64,000 bases of DNA from Bog-473 sp963843365 (GCA_963843365.1 CAWJKG010000003.1:744001-808000), one strand, 5' to 3'. Shown: positions 1 through 8,709, counted from the stretch's first letter. Notes: generated by a model from the sequence alone, not told the origin. Translations and numbers: made by a program.

Positions 1-1
1 G

Positions 2-247
2 CTGCGGGCGATGCGGGCCGCCAGCGAGAACCTCCGCCTCTCGGTGGTGATGGTGCCGTTCCTCTTCGTCCTCTCGCTGGGCGGCGCCGAGCTCTACGGG
101 ACCCGTGGCGCGGCAGGCGGCCTGGCGGTCGCCGGCGCCATCTACACGGCGCTGTCCTGGCGCGTCCTCACGAAGGTCGCGCTGGCCTTCGTCCCCGGCA
201 CGAGTCCGGTCGTGGCCGATGTCGTGGCGGAGGTCTCCGAGCCGTGA
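2..247 (+). CDS. C-terminal fragment of a membrane protein, flippase-like
   Basis: The frame is open at the left edge of the window, so only the last 81 residues are seen and the true start lies outside. Two hydrophobic stretches (around residues 12-30 and 38-57) are followed by a short polar tail ending in EVSEP. Position at the edge of a glycan cluster (FkbM methyltransferase, GT61, GT4, epimerase) makes a polysaccharide flippase or polymerase tail the likeliest reading, but the fragment has no diagnostic motif and this rests on context. It converges tail-to-tail with the FkbM gene, whose stop is 8 bp away. Confidence 0.45.
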   Translation: MRAMRAASENLRLSVVMVPFLFVLSLGGAELYGTRGAAGGLAVAGAIYTALSWRVLTKVALAFVPGTSPVVADVVAEVSEP

Positions 248-255
248 CCGCGGTG

Positions 256-1269
256 TCAGCGGTAGGCGACGTCGACGCGCACCGGGGCGACGGCCGGCGC
301 TCCGCCGGGGCTGTCGAGACGGGCCCGCACCGCCGCCACATCGCGGCAGGCGATGACATTGAGGGTCGGCGGCAGTTCGTCGGAGTGCCAGGGCGACAGC
401 GCGCCGTCGAGCAGATAGATGCTGTAGCCCACCTCGCGCAGGAAGGCGCGGACCTCCGCCGGCGTGATGCCGAAGTGCGCGGAGTGGCCGGCATGCTCGA
501 AGAGCAGCACGGGCGCCGTCCCCGCCGAGGTGAGCAAGCCCCGTGCCCCCTCCATGACGTGCAGCTCCGATCCCTCCACGTCGATCTTGATCAGCGCCGG
601 CGGGTCGTCGCCCACGAGGGAGTCGAGGGTGGTGACGGGCACCGTGATGCCGGTCGGCCTGGCGTCGCTGCGGGTGTTGCCGTGGCCGGCGTTGGCGGTG
701 CCGCCGTCGAGGGCAAGCCGATTCAGGACGTCGCGGTCGAGGATCTCGAAGGTGGCCTCGCCCGGAGTGTCGCTGAGGGCCGAGTCCACCACGGTGATCG
801 AGAGGTCGTTGAGCGCGAGGTTGGCTTGCAGGTCCGCCCGCACGGGCGGAAACGGCTCCACTGCGGTGATGCGCACGCCGGGGATCCGAGTCCCGACCAG
901 CGCGGAGAAGACGCCGACGTTCGCGCCCACGTCGACGAAGTGGTCGCCGGCGCGCAGGAAGCCCAGACAGAACTGCAGCTCCTCCCATTCGTGCACGCCG
1001 TCGTAGAGCGTCCACACGCCGCTGAATTGCTTCGGCCGCGCCATCAGGCGGGTGCGCCCGTCCACGGTCACCACGGCGCGCACGGCGTCGCGTCCGCCTC
1101 GGGTGCGCCAGTGCCATTCGACAGCGCGCCGTTCGGCCGCCAGGCGTCCGCCCTTGTTGGCCGGGTGTCGGGCAATGGCCCAGACCCAGTACGCCGAACG
1201 CCGGGCTCGGTGGGCCAGGCGCGTCACGCGGGTGCGGACCTGCTCGTGCCCGTGATCCCCCCTGCTCAC
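256..1269 (-). CDS. FkbM family SAM-dependent methyltransferase
   Basis: A 337-residue protein. The SAM-binding motif VDVGANVG lies at about residues 112-119, an acidic post-I region (AVEPFPP) follows, and the FkbM-family signature IKIDVEGSE is near residue 223. FkbM enzymes O-methylate sugars or polyketides in the cytoplasm. Neighbouring glycosyltransferases suggest a sugar of a surface glycan as substrate; that is inferred from context. The first 90 residues are basic and aromatic-rich with no recognisable domain. It is divergent from the GT61 gene, with only 38 bp between starts, so the two share a promoter region. Confidence 0.85.
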   Translation of the reverse strand: MSRGDHGHEQVRTRVTRLAHRARRSAYWVWAIARHPANKGGRLAAERRAVEWHWRTRGGRDAVRAVVTVDGRTRLMARPKQFSGVWTLYDGVHEWEELQFCLGFLRAGDHFVDVGANVGVFSALVGTRIPGVRITAVEPFPPVRADLQANLALNDLSITVVDSALSDTPGEATFEILDRDVLNRLALDGGTANAGHGNTRSDARPTGITVPVTTLDSLVGDDPPALIKIDVEGSELHVMEGARGLLTSAGTAPVLLFEHAGHSAHFGITPAEVRAFLREVGYSIYLLDGALSPWHSDELPPTLNVIACRDVAAVRARLDSPGGAPAVAPVRVDVAYR

Positions 1270-1307
1270 GCGAGGTTTCTAGCAGATGGCGAGCGAGGCA
1301 CACGGCC

Positions 1308-2504
1308 GTGACCCGGCTCCCGAGCGCACTGCGCCCACTCTTCCCGTGGTTGAAAACGGGGGTGTTGAGGGCCACGCAGGCGATCAGCCCGCTGACCCGG
1401 CGCTTGCCGGGCCCGACCCCGCCCCGCCACGCCGTCCCCTCCGCGTCCGATTACGCGCGTACGCGCCCGGACGGCGGCGTCGAGGTGGTGGAGGTGGTCG
1501 CGGCGCAGCATCTCCGGCGCCCATTGCCCGGGGGGCTGCCGGAGAGCCACCCGCAATTCGCCGCACATCGCCGGGCGCGTCTCGCCGCCAACATCGTCGC
1601 CACCGTGCGGGGCGGCCGCGTGCTGGGCCCCTACGGCGCGGTCATCACGCGGGACGACACCCTGTTGTTCGATCTCTCGCCGTACTACGGCGCCGTGGTG
1701 CCGACGCAGCACCCTGTCTTCCTGCGCTGCCGCCCGCCCGAGGTCACCGAGGTGCCCGGCGCGGTCGGCGTGCTCACGACCCGCGGGAGCCACAACTACT
1801 ACCACTTTCTTCTCGACGTGCTGCCTCGGCTGGAACTGCTGCGGCGCTCCGGTGTCTCTGTCGACGCCTACGTCGTCGAACGGGCCACCTGCTTTCAGCG
1901 CGAACTGCTCGACCACCTCGGGCTGGCGGCCGACCGCTGCCTCGGGGACGAACACATCCGGGCGGAAGCGCTGGTGGTGCCCTCGGTGCCCGACGACCAA
2001 CTGAGGACGCCTCCCTGGATCGTCCCCTGGCTCCGGGCCCGGTTCCTGCCCGACGACGTGCGCTCGCCGCACCGGCGCCTCTACGTGACCCGAGGTGCCG
2101 TGCGGCACACCCGGCGGGTGGAGAACGAGGCGGAACTGCTGGCGGTGCTCGAACCCCTGGGCTTCGAGGTCGTCGATCCGGGCGCGCTGTCGGCGGAGGC
2201 GCAAGTGCGCGCCTTTGCCGAGGCGGAGTACATCGTCGGACCGCACGGCGCCGGCCTGACCAATCTGGCCTTTGCGTCGCCCGGTGCCGCGGTCGTCGAG
2301 CTGTTTGCCCGCGACTACGTGAACGAATGCTTCTGGGCGCTCGCGTCGACGGTGGAGGGCCTGCGCTACCGCTACCTCGTGGGCGACGGCTCCCCGGTCC
2401 GGTCCGGGCGGAACCGCGGGGTCGCCTCCGACATCGTGGTCGATCCGCAGCGGGTGGCTCGCCTGCTCCAGGAACTCATGCGACAGAAGGTGGAGGCGCG
2501 GTGA
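1308..2504 (+). CDS. Glycosyltransferase family 61 (DUF563)
   Basis: A 398-residue protein with GT61 hallmarks: a HNYYHFLLDVLPRL block near residue 165, a RRLYVTRG block near 258, and the C-terminal GPHGAGLTNL motif near residue 313 followed by a VVELF strand. Family members transfer sugars such as xylose or GlcNAc from nucleotide sugars; the exact donor here cannot be read from sequence. The start is GTG 1308, preceded by only a weak GAGG. The stop overlaps the GTG of the next gene by 4 bp (GTGA), so the two are translationally coupled. Confidence 0.85.
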   Translation: MTRLPSALRPLFPWLKTGVLRATQAISPLTRRLPGPTPPRHAVPSASDYARTRPDGGVEVVEVVAAQHLRRPLPGGLPESHPQFAAHRRARLAANIVATVRGGRVLGPYGAVITRDDTLLFDLSPYYGAVVPTQHPVFLRCRPPEVTEVPGAVGVLTTRGSHNYYHFLLDVLPRLELLRRSGVSVDAYVVERATCFQRELLDHLGLAADRCLGDEHIRAEALVVPSVPDDQLRTPPWIVPWLRARFLPDDVRSPHRRLYVTRGAVRHTRRVENEAELLAVLEPLGFEVVDPGALSAEAQVRAFAEAEYIVGPHGAGLTNLAFASPGAAVVELFARDYVNECFWALASTVEGLRYRYLVGDGSPVRSGRNRGVASDIVVDPQRVARLLQELMRQKVEAR

Positions 2505-3886
2505 CCTGCATCGTCGTGCACGACTACTCGGGGCACCCCGGACAGGCGCAGCTGAGTCGCGCCCTGGCCCGGCGCGGGTACGACGTCACCCACCAGCACT
2601 GCCCGTCCTACGCCACGGGGAAGGGCTCCTTGCGGGTGGAACCGGGTGACACGGCGACGCTGTCGTTCGAGCCCTGCCCCATGGAGGGCGCGTTCGCCAA
2701 GTACGCGGCGCTGACCCGGATCCGCCAGGAGCTGTCCTACGGCAGACGCGCGGCCCGCGCCATCGCAGCCAAGGACCCGGCCGTGGCTGTCGTCAGCAAC
2801 GTGCCGTTGCTCGCCCATGCGGTGCTGGCCCGGCGGCTGGCCCGGTGCGGTGTCCCGATGGTGTTCTGGCACCAGGACATCTACTCCGAAGCCATCGGCG
2901 TGGCGGCGCGACGCCGCGTCCCGCTGCTGGGCCCCCTGATCGCCCGACTGGCCGATCGGGTCGAGCGGACCGTTGCCCGGCGGAGCGCGGCGGTCGTGGC
3001 CATCTCGCCGACGTTCCTGGAGAAGCTCACCGATTGGGGTGTGGCCGACAAGTCGATCGTCGTCCCGAACTGGGCGCCGATCGAGGAGCTGCCGCTGGGT
3101 GAGGCCGACAACGAGTGGCGGGCACGGGCGGGCCTGCGCGGGCATCCCGTCGTGCTGTACTCGGGCACATTGGGGTTGAAGCACGACCCCGCCATTCTGG
3201 GTGTGCTGGCCGAACGCCTGCGGGCGTCGCATCCTCAGGCCCGGGTCGTGGTGATCTCGGAGGGCCGCGGACGCGACTGGCTCGAGGCATGGAAGCGCGA
3301 CCGCGGCGCGGGCGCCGACAACCTCGTGCTGCTCGACTTCCAGCCCTACGAGGACCTCCCGGCGGTCATGGCGAGCGCGGACGTGCTCGTGGCGGTGCTC
3401 GAACCCGATGCGTCCCGGTTTTCTGTGCCGTCCAAGGTCCTCACGTACCTGTGTGCGGGCCGGCCCATCGTGGGCGTCCTGCCGCCCGACAATGCGGTGG
3501 CCGAAGTGCTCAGCGCGCAGGGCGCGGGGCTGGTGGTCGGGCGAGACGAGGTCGCGGCGAAAGTGGCCCTCCTCCTCGACGAGGACGTCCGCCGAAAGGC
3601 CATGGGCCGCGCGGGCCGGCGCTACGCCGAGCGGACCTTCAGCCCCGAGACGGCGGCCGACCGCTTTGTCGAGGTCTTCGTCTCCCGGGCGGCCGTCCCC
3701 CCTCCACCACGGGCTCCGAGGGGCCCCGATGGACGACTGGTTACCGGGAGACAAACAGCGCGTGACCTGGACGTGACCTGGTCCGACGCCAGGTTGCCGG
3801 ATGCGGGCACGTCGTCCACCATGGGCGACGAAACGGCTGACGACAAGGTGAGCGCTGCTCGGCCGTTCCCCCATCACGTTGGGTGA
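2501..3886 (+). CDS. Glycosyltransferase family 4 (WbuB-like)
   Basis: GT-B glycosyltransferase of 461 residues. The N-terminal domain begins CIVVHDYSGHPGQAQLSRAL and contains FWHQDIYSEAIG near residue 128. The nucleotide-sugar domain has VPNWAPIEELP, LYSGTLGLKHDP and the C-terminal VPSKVLTYLCAGRPIVG block. WbuB-type enzymes add amino sugars to lipid-linked O-antigen or exopolysaccharide precursors on the cytoplasmic face. GTG 2501 overlaps the GT61 stop. About 55-60 residues after the expected domain end (from SRAAVPPPP) are proline-, arginine- and acid-rich and unlike the family; they may be a linker tail or read-through after a lost stop or frame error near 3690-3780. Confidence 0.85.
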   Translation: MTCIVVHDYSGHPGQAQLSRALARRGYDVTHQHCPSYATGKGSLRVEPGDTATLSFEPCPMEGAFAKYAALTRIRQELSYGRRAARAIAAKDPAVAVVSNVPLLAHAVLARRLARCGVPMVFWHQDIYSEAIGVAARRRVPLLGPLIARLADRVERTVARRSAAVVAISPTFLEKLTDWGVADKSIVVPNWAPIEELPLGEADNEWRARAGLRGHPVVLYSGTLGLKHDPAILGVLAERLRASHPQARVVVISEGRGRDWLEAWKRDRGAGADNLVLLDFQPYEDLPAVMASADVLVAVLEPDASRFSVPSKVLTYLCAGRPIVGVLPPDNAVAEVLSAQGAGLVVGRDEVAAKVALLLDEDVRRKAMGRAGRRYAERTFSPETAADRFVEVFVSRAAVPPPPRAPRGPDGRLVTGRQTARDLDVTWSDARLPDAGTSSTMGDETADDKVSAARPFPHHVG

Positions 3887-3911
3887 TCGAGGGTCAGGGA
3901 GGACGAATCCG

Positions 3912-4907
3912 ATGACGAGCGTGTTGGTGACCGGAGCCGGAGGCTTCATCGGCGGCCACCTGGTGGCCCGTCTGCGCGCAGAAGGCGTCGAGGACATCCG
4001 CGGCGTGGACCGCGTGCCGGTCGGCGAGTGGCACCAGCGCTTCGACGACGTCGACAACCGGACGGCCGACCTCCAGGACCTGGCGGCCTGCCAGAGTGCC
4101 TGCGAGGGGATCGACGTCGTTTACAACCTCGCCGCCGACATGGGCGGCATGGGATTCATCGAGAACAACAAGGCGTTGTGCATGTTGTCGGTGCTCATTT
4201 CGACGCACATGCTCGAAGCGGCGCGCCAGGCCGGTGTGCAACGCTTCTTCTACTCGTCCTCGGCGTGTGTCTACGCCGCCGGGAAGCAGGAGTCGCCCGA
4301 GGTCGAGCCCCTGCGGGAGTCCGACGCCTACCCGGCCATGCCCGAGGACGGCTACGGCTGGGAGAAGCTCTTCAGCGAGCGCATGGCCCGTCACTACTAC
4401 GAGGACTTCGGCCTCGAAACACGGGTCGCCCGCTACCACAACGTCTACGGCCCGCACGGGACCTACGACGGAGGGCGGGAGAAGGCCCCGGCCGCCATCT
4501 GCCGCAAGGTGGCGGCGGCGGTCCTCGACGGCTCCGAGGAGATTGAGATCTGGGGGGACGGCAAGCAGACGCGGAGCTTCACCTACATTGACGACTGCGT
4601 GGAGGGCACACTGCGCCTCACGGGCAGCGACGTCCGGGAGCCGCTCAACATCGGATCCGAGCAGCTGGTCACCATCAACGAGTTGGTCGACATCGTCGAG
4701 GGCATCGCGGGCATCGCCCTCAAGCGCAACTACAACCTGACGGCGCCGCAGGGAGTGCGGGGTCGCAACAGCGACAACGCGCTCATTGAAGATCGGTTGG
4801 GGTGGACGCCCTCGGTCAGTCTCGAGAATGGCCTCCTGCAGACCTATCGGTGGATCTTCAGCGAGATGTCCTCGGGTACGGCACCCCGTGGGCATCCGGG
4901 TGTCTGA
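3912..4907 (+). CDS. NAD-dependent sugar epimerase, GDP-mannose 3,5-epimerase-like
   Basis: Extended short-chain dehydrogenase of 331 residues. The Rossmann motif GAGGFIGG is at residues 8-15, the SSSACVY serine motif near 115, and the catalytic YxxxK as YGWEK near 151. The blocks AADMGGMGFIE, RYHNVYGP and SFTYIDDCVEG closely resemble plant and bacterial GDP-mannose 3,5-epimerases, so GDP-L-galactose or a related sugar nucleotide is the probable product. ATG 3912 is chosen because GGGAGGACG lies just upstream and the Rossmann fold begins at residue 4. Cytoplasmic; probably supplies a donor for the adjacent glycosyltransferases. Confidence 0.82.
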   Translation: MTSVLVTGAGGFIGGHLVARLRAEGVEDIRGVDRVPVGEWHQRFDDVDNRTADLQDLAACQSACEGIDVVYNLAADMGGMGFIENNKALCMLSVLISTHMLEAARQAGVQRFFYSSSACVYAAGKQESPEVEPLRESDAYPAMPEDGYGWEKLFSERMARHYYEDFGLETRVARYHNVYGPHGTYDGGREKAPAAICRKVAAAVLDGSEEIEIWGDGKQTRSFTYIDDCVEGTLRLTGSDVREPLNIGSEQLVTINELVDIVEGIAGIALKRNYNLTAPQGVRGRNSDNALIEDRLGWTPSVSLENGLLQTYRWIFSEMSSGTAPRGHPGV

Positions 4908-4933
4908 CCCAGTCCCCGAGCGGAAGGACTGAG

Positions 4934-5590
4934 GTGCGTCTCGCCTTCGCCTATCTCTTCGCGTTCCTCCCCATGCCGCTGAAGCGCGTGGTGGCGCGGT
5001 GGGTCTACGGCTGGGACATCCACCCGACCGCCTACATCGGGCCCAGTGTGCTGACAGTGCGGCACGTCTCGATGGGCCCGGGCGCGTCCATCGGGGGCCG
5101 CAACACGATCACGAACCTCCACGAACTCCGGCTGGGGGAGGGCGCGACCATCGGTTCGGGGAACATGGTCAAGGGCTGGTGGGATCACCCGACGCAGCCG
5201 CTGGCCGAGCGCACTCCCTCGCTGCTGCTGGGCGACTTCGCCCAGATCGCGTCGTACCACTACATCGACTGCGTCGACACCCTCGAATTGGCGCCTCACG
5301 CGGCCATCGCGGGGTTCCGGTCGACCGTGCTGACCCATTCGATCGACCTCATGCGGGACAAGTACGTGGTCGGGCCCATAGCCCTGGGCGAGTACGCGGT
5401 CGTGATGTCGGGCTCCATGCTGCTGGCCGGCACCAGGGTTCCGGCGCGCAGCGTCGTGGCCGCCGGTTCGGTCGTCGACACCAAACTGTCGGCGGAGCTC
5501 ACGCTCTACAGGGGCAACCCCGCCGTGGCGGTCCGTGAGCTCCCGGACCGGCTGGGCTTCTTCCACCGGGAACAGGTCCCTGTTCACTGA
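4934..5590 (+). CDS. Left-handed beta-helix acyltransferase (hexapeptide repeat)
   Basis: A 218-residue protein with imperfect hexapeptide repeats from about residue 35 to 175 (IHPTAYIGPSVL, GPGASIGGRN, GEGATIGSGN, VPARSVVAAGSVV), as in WcaF/colanic-acid-type O-acetyltransferases. A histidine in VLTHSID is a candidate catalytic base. The ending LYRGNPAVAVREL is typical of this group. GTG 4934 follows a GGAAGGACTGAG ribosome binding site 26 bp after the epimerase stop, so it is probably cotranscribed. It likely O-acetylates a cell-surface glycan; donor and acceptor are inferred from the cluster only. Confidence 0.8.
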   Translation: MRLAFAYLFAFLPMPLKRVVARWVYGWDIHPTAYIGPSVLTVRHVSMGPGASIGGRNTITNLHELRLGEGATIGSGNMVKGWWDHPTQPLAERTPSLLLGDFAQIASYHYIDCVDTLELAPHAAIAGFRSTVLTHSIDLMRDKYVVGPIALGEYAVVMSGSMLLAGTRVPARSVVAAGSVVDTKLSAELTLYRGNPAVAVRELPDRLGFFHREQVPVH

Positions 5591-5738
5591 CGTCGACATC
5601 GGAGGTATCCGCGGTGTGCGTCAGGGACCAGGACGCTGACCGTCCCTCTCTCGACCTGACCCACAGGAACGGGGCCATGCATGATCGACCGCCTGCGCCC
5701 GATGTGCCGCGTCGTGCGCCCGGCCCGCATCGGCCTCT

Positions 5739-7071
5739 CTATTGCGTCACGGCGAAGAGCTTCCAGGTGCCCGGCACCCCCTTCAGCTGATGTTCGCCGC
5801 GTTCGTGGAATGCGATGTCGGACCCAACGACGAGGTCCTTGACTGTGCCTGAGACCAGCACCTCTCCGGGTCCGGCGATCGCGCCAACACGAGCGGCGAT
5901 GTGGACGGCCAGCCCGCCGAGGTCGTTTCCTCGCACTTCGCACTCCCCGGTGTGAAGCCCGGCTCGGATCTTGATCCCGAGCGCTTCGACTGTTTCGACA
6001 ATGGCACGAGCGCACCGTATTGCGCGGGCCGGGCCGTCGAAGGAGGCGAGAAAACCATCTCCGGTCGTCTTGATCTCGCGGCCGCGGAAGTGTCTTAGTT
6101 GCTCCCGTACTAAACGGTCGTGGCTGTCAAGGACGGTGCGCCAATGCTGATCACCCATGGAGGCGGCCGTCTCTGTCGAGGCGACGATGTCGGTGAACAA
6201 GACGCTGGTGAGTATGCGATCTACCTCGAATGTCTGGCTCTTGCCAGTCAGAAACTCAGCAATCTCCGAAGCAGCGGTCAGGCCCAAAAGGAGGAGTCAT
6301 GTCGCCCCCCGACATCGGGACGAAGGTTGCCTCTGGAATGTGGTCGGCCACGTATTGCCCGTGCTCAAGGAGGATGAATGGACTTTCAGTGACTTGGAGC
6401 ACCAAGGTCGGGCTTTGCACCAATGGCAGGAACGAGCGCACGTCCATACTGTTCAAGAAGTACCGCATCAGAGCTGCGGCCGTACTGGGCGTCGCCGACG
6501 CCCGATTCATACGGGCCGCAGCTTTGATGAACTCTCGATCATGGAGCCGTGTCGGATTCGTCGCAGCGGCAAACCCGTCGCTGCCCCATGTCGATGTCAG
6601 CATGTCGTAGATCGCGTCAACGGTCGAAGGCGCTACCCCAATCGGATAGTCGGGAGCCTCGATGTATCGCGCAGAGGTGTTAATGAGGATGAGCGACCCC
6701 ACGCGCTCGGGGTGCATGGCCGCAAACAGGACGGCGATTGGGCCGACCTCGTTCACTCCAACAAGGTCGGCCACGGTGGACTCGGTGGCATCGAGCACCC
6801 CAGCTATGTCTTCGGCCAATTCCTCCCATGTCGGTATGGCTTTGAGCGGTACAGCATCCGAAGCGCCGGAGCCCCTGCGGTCCATGTGCAGGACGCGTCG
6901 TACTGTGGCCATCTTCTCGAGGAATTCCGCCGCCTGAGGAATCTGCCAAATGAGATCGACATGACCTCCGAGGGAGTTGCAGAAGAGGAGGTCGCCGGGG
7001 CCTTCGCCGAGGACCTGGTATGCGACATCGCCATCTCCGATGCTCACGTACCTGATACCAGGAGGCTCCAT
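5739..7071 (-). CDS. Alpha/beta-hydrolase fused to class III adenylyl cyclase domain, with a frame break
   Basis: Two overlapping frames form one 443-residue protein once a single base is removed near 6283-6285 (a CCC run), which restores GGDMTPPFG joined to LTAASEIAEFLTG. The N-terminal part is an alpha/beta-hydrolase fold; the usual nucleophile elbow GxSxG reads GVNEVG near residue 105, so serine is replaced by asparagine. The C-terminal part is a class III cyclase domain with both metal aspartates (LFTDIV, TTGDG) and the adenine-selecting lysine (REIKTTGDG). The usual VNxAAR transition-state asparagine is histidine (VHIAAR). This architecture is common in actinobacteria. The hydrolase half is probably a sensor; cyclase activity is uncertain. 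ATG 7071 is chosen because the domain starts at once. Confidence 0.8.
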
Positions 7072-7177
7072 AGAATCGACAGTTTGCCCTTTGGCGAGGG
7101 AACCGTTGCCACCGGTCGGGAGAGCCGGGACCACCGTTCGAAGACGGCGTACGGAAGCATTCGGCGCGGCGATGCAC

Positions 7178-7199
7178 TGTGTCAACTTAGGTTGACACA
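7178..7199. promoter_or_regulatory. Operator-like inverted repeat I
   Basis: TGTGTCAAC and GTTGACACA form perfect 9-bp arms at 7178-7186 and 7191-7199 around a 4-bp spacer. The right arm contains the -35 hexamer of the downstream gene, so a bound repressor would block RNA polymerase. Lies in the divergent region between the cyclase fusion and the HTH/Clp-N pair. Confidence 0.7.
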
Positions 7200-7221
7200 C
7201 GACAGTATGTCAGTCCATACT
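7192..7221 (+). promoter_or_regulatory. Sigma-70-type promoter giving a probably leaderless mRNA
   Basis: A consensus -35 TTGACA at 7192-7197 is separated by 18 bp from a -10-like CATACT at 7216-7221. The ATG at 7229 is 7 bp beyond the -10 box, so the transcript would begin at or next to the start codon. No ribosome binding site is visible, which fits leaderless translation. Confidence 0.65.
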
Positions 7222-7226
7222 GACAT
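7207..7226. promoter_or_regulatory. Operator-like inverted repeat II
   Basis: ATGTCAGT and ACTGACAT form perfect 8-bp arms at 7207-7214 and 7219-7226 with spacer CCAT. It covers the -10 box and the probable transcription start. It shares the half-site core TGTCA with inverted repeat I, whose centre lies 28 bp upstream, so one dimeric regulator could bind both. Confidence 0.65.
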
Positions 7227-7228
7227 GC

Positions 7229-7441
7229 ATGGACATCGAGGAACTCGGCGTGAACCTCTCGTCGGACGACCCGGCAATTGGGCTCCGCGCCTCGTTGGCG
7301 CTCCATCGGCTGGCTGAACGGGTCGAAGCGAACCAGGTGGCATCGGCCCGGGAAAAGGGCTGGTCGTGGCAGCAGATCGGCGACGCCTTGGGCGTCACCC
7401 GCCAGTCCGTGCACACCAAGTACACCAAGGAGTCATCATGA
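7229..7441 (+). CDS. Small helix-turn-helix protein
   Basis: A 70-residue protein. Residues 46-65 (SWQQIGDALGVTRQSVHTKY) are a clear helix-turn-helix of the sigma/AsnC type, preceded by a charged amphipathic helix. It ends in a 4-bp ATGA overlap with the Clp-N gene, so the two are coupled. Known family pairs of this kind occur widely in actinobacteria, but their target is not known to me. The two palindromes over its promoter make autoregulation the simplest hypothesis. Confidence 0.75.
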   Translation: MDIEELGVNLSSDDPAIGLRASLALHRLAERVEANQVASAREKGWSWQQIGDALGVTRQSVHTKYTKESS

Positions 7442-7953
7442 CCACCGAATCCGTCGCTCCGGAAGTGCTGCACGCCTGGGCCATCTACCTGCAGGCCAGT
7501 GAGGAGGCTCGTCGCCGGGGTGATCGCCGAACCGGCACGGATCACATCTTGCTCGCCTTGTTCGAGGACCCCTCGATCGAAGTCGTCTTGGGCGTGAGCC
7601 TGCAGCAAGCTCGCCAGGCCCTCGAGTCGCTCGATCACGAAGCCCTGGGCGCCTTGGGCCTGGGGTCCGGCGCCGACGCTCCCGCACTGCCGATGCGCGC
7701 CGTGCCGAAGAAGCCGAGGATCAGAGACGTCGCGAAAAGAGATCGGTTCCGCCTGACGCCCGCGGCGAAGAAAGTGCTGGAGGAGGCGTACAAGCCCAAG
7801 GGTCATCGGAAGCTCCAGGTCACCGGCCCCGAGGTGCTGGCCCAGATCCTCGCGCTCCAACCCCCAGATCCTGCGGCGGTGCTGCTCGGCGCTCTCGGCG
7901 TGAACACGTCAGAAGTTCGGCGCCGATTGGATGCGGGCAGGCGCGACGCCTGA
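7438..7953 (+). CDS. Clp N-terminal-domain protein without ATPase
   Basis: A 171-residue protein of Clp N-domain repeats: the first around residues 5-50 (AWAIYLQASEEARRRGDRRTGTDHILLALFEDP), the second around 105-160 (FRLTPAAKKVLEEAYKPKGHRKLQVTGPEVLAQILA). There is no AAA+ module, so it is not a ClpA/C chaperone. Stand-alone N-domain proteins may bind substrates or adaptors of ClpC; that role is inferred. ATG 7438 overlaps the HTH gene stop. The two genes form a tight bicistron ending 3 bp from the convergent methyltransferase stop. Confidence 0.75.
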   Translation: MTTESVAPEVLHAWAIYLQASEEARRRGDRRTGTDHILLALFEDPSIEVVLGVSLQQARQALESLDHEALGALGLGSGADAPALPMRAVPKKPRIRDVAKRDRFRLTPAAKKVLEEAYKPKGHRKLQVTGPEVLAQILALQPPDPAAVLLGALGVNTSEVRRRLDAGRRDA

Positions 7954-7956
7954 GAC

Positions 7957-8709
7957 TCAGAGAGCTCCGGATGCTTGTGACGGCTTGGCGAAGAGCGCAA
8001 CCTGTTTCCCGCTGTCCGAGGTGAACGGCGATCGGTCCCAGCCCCCCCACCGTCCCTCGAGCTCCATGCCGGCCAACTTCGCCATGAGGACAAGCTCCGA
8101 GGGCCAGAGGTAGCGGTACGGAGCCGCATGATGGACGAAGCGGCCCTCGACCACTTTCCAGTGATGGGACCAGGCCACCTGGTCCACGACATCGTCGAAG
8201 GTCTCGATGCCGACGTGGTCGGGATCCATCCTGAAGATCCAACCGGTCTCGGAGGGTGGCACACGGCGGAGCTGAGGGACGATGAGTTCGACCACAAAAT
8301 GGCCACCCGGCGCGAGGTGGGCCGCCGCGTTCGCGAACACCGCCACCTGTTCATCTTGGGTCGTGAGGTTCATGATGGAGTTGGCCACGACGTAGACCAG
8401 TTCGAAACTGCCCGCGACGCGTGCCGTCGCCATATCGCCGATGAGCACCTCGATCGCCTCAGAACCGGGCTTCTGCCGAAATTGCTCGACCATGTGCGGG
8501 GAGAGCTCCATGCCGCTGACCGATATGCCGCGTGCGCTGAGGGGGAGGGCGACGCGCCCCGTGCCGAGGGCGAATTCGAGTACGGGGCCGTGGCCCGCGT
8601 ATTCCGCCAGGAAGTCCACCATGGGGTCCACAACCGCCGGAACGGATTCGTAGGCGTAGGTGGCGTCGTAGACCTCGGCGGTCTCTCGGTCCCACACGAT
8701 CGAACCCAT
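7957..8709 (-). CDS. Class I SAM-dependent methyltransferase
   Basis: A 250-residue protein. Motif I is VLEFALGTGRVALPLS near residue 43, the acidic post-I residue is in GMELSPHMVEQ, and GDMATARVAGSFELVYVVANSIMNL follows near 91. This is the methyltransferase type 11/25 pattern of small-molecule enzymes. The substrate cannot be deduced. It lies 68 bp downstream of the GH3 gene on the same strand and may be read from the same transcript. It ends beside the convergent Clp-N gene. Confidence 0.8.
   Translation of the reverse strand: MGSIVWDRETAEVYDATYAYESVPAVVDPMVDFLAEYAGHGPVLEFALGTGRVALPLSARGISVSGMELSPHMVEQFRQKPGSEAIEVLIGDMATARVAGSFELVYVVANSIMNLTTQDEQVAVFANAAAHLAPGGHFVVELIVPQLRRVPPSETGWIFRMDPDHVGIETFDDVVDQVAWSHHWKVVEGRFVHHAAPYRYLWPSELVLMAKLAGMELEGRWGGWDRSPFTSDSGKQVALFAKPSQASGAL

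Noticed and set aside
1286..2500. The front part of an 866-residue open frame that runs into the GT4 gene.
   Set aside because: It is the +1 shadow of the GT61 gene. The real GT4 protein begins at GTG 2501.
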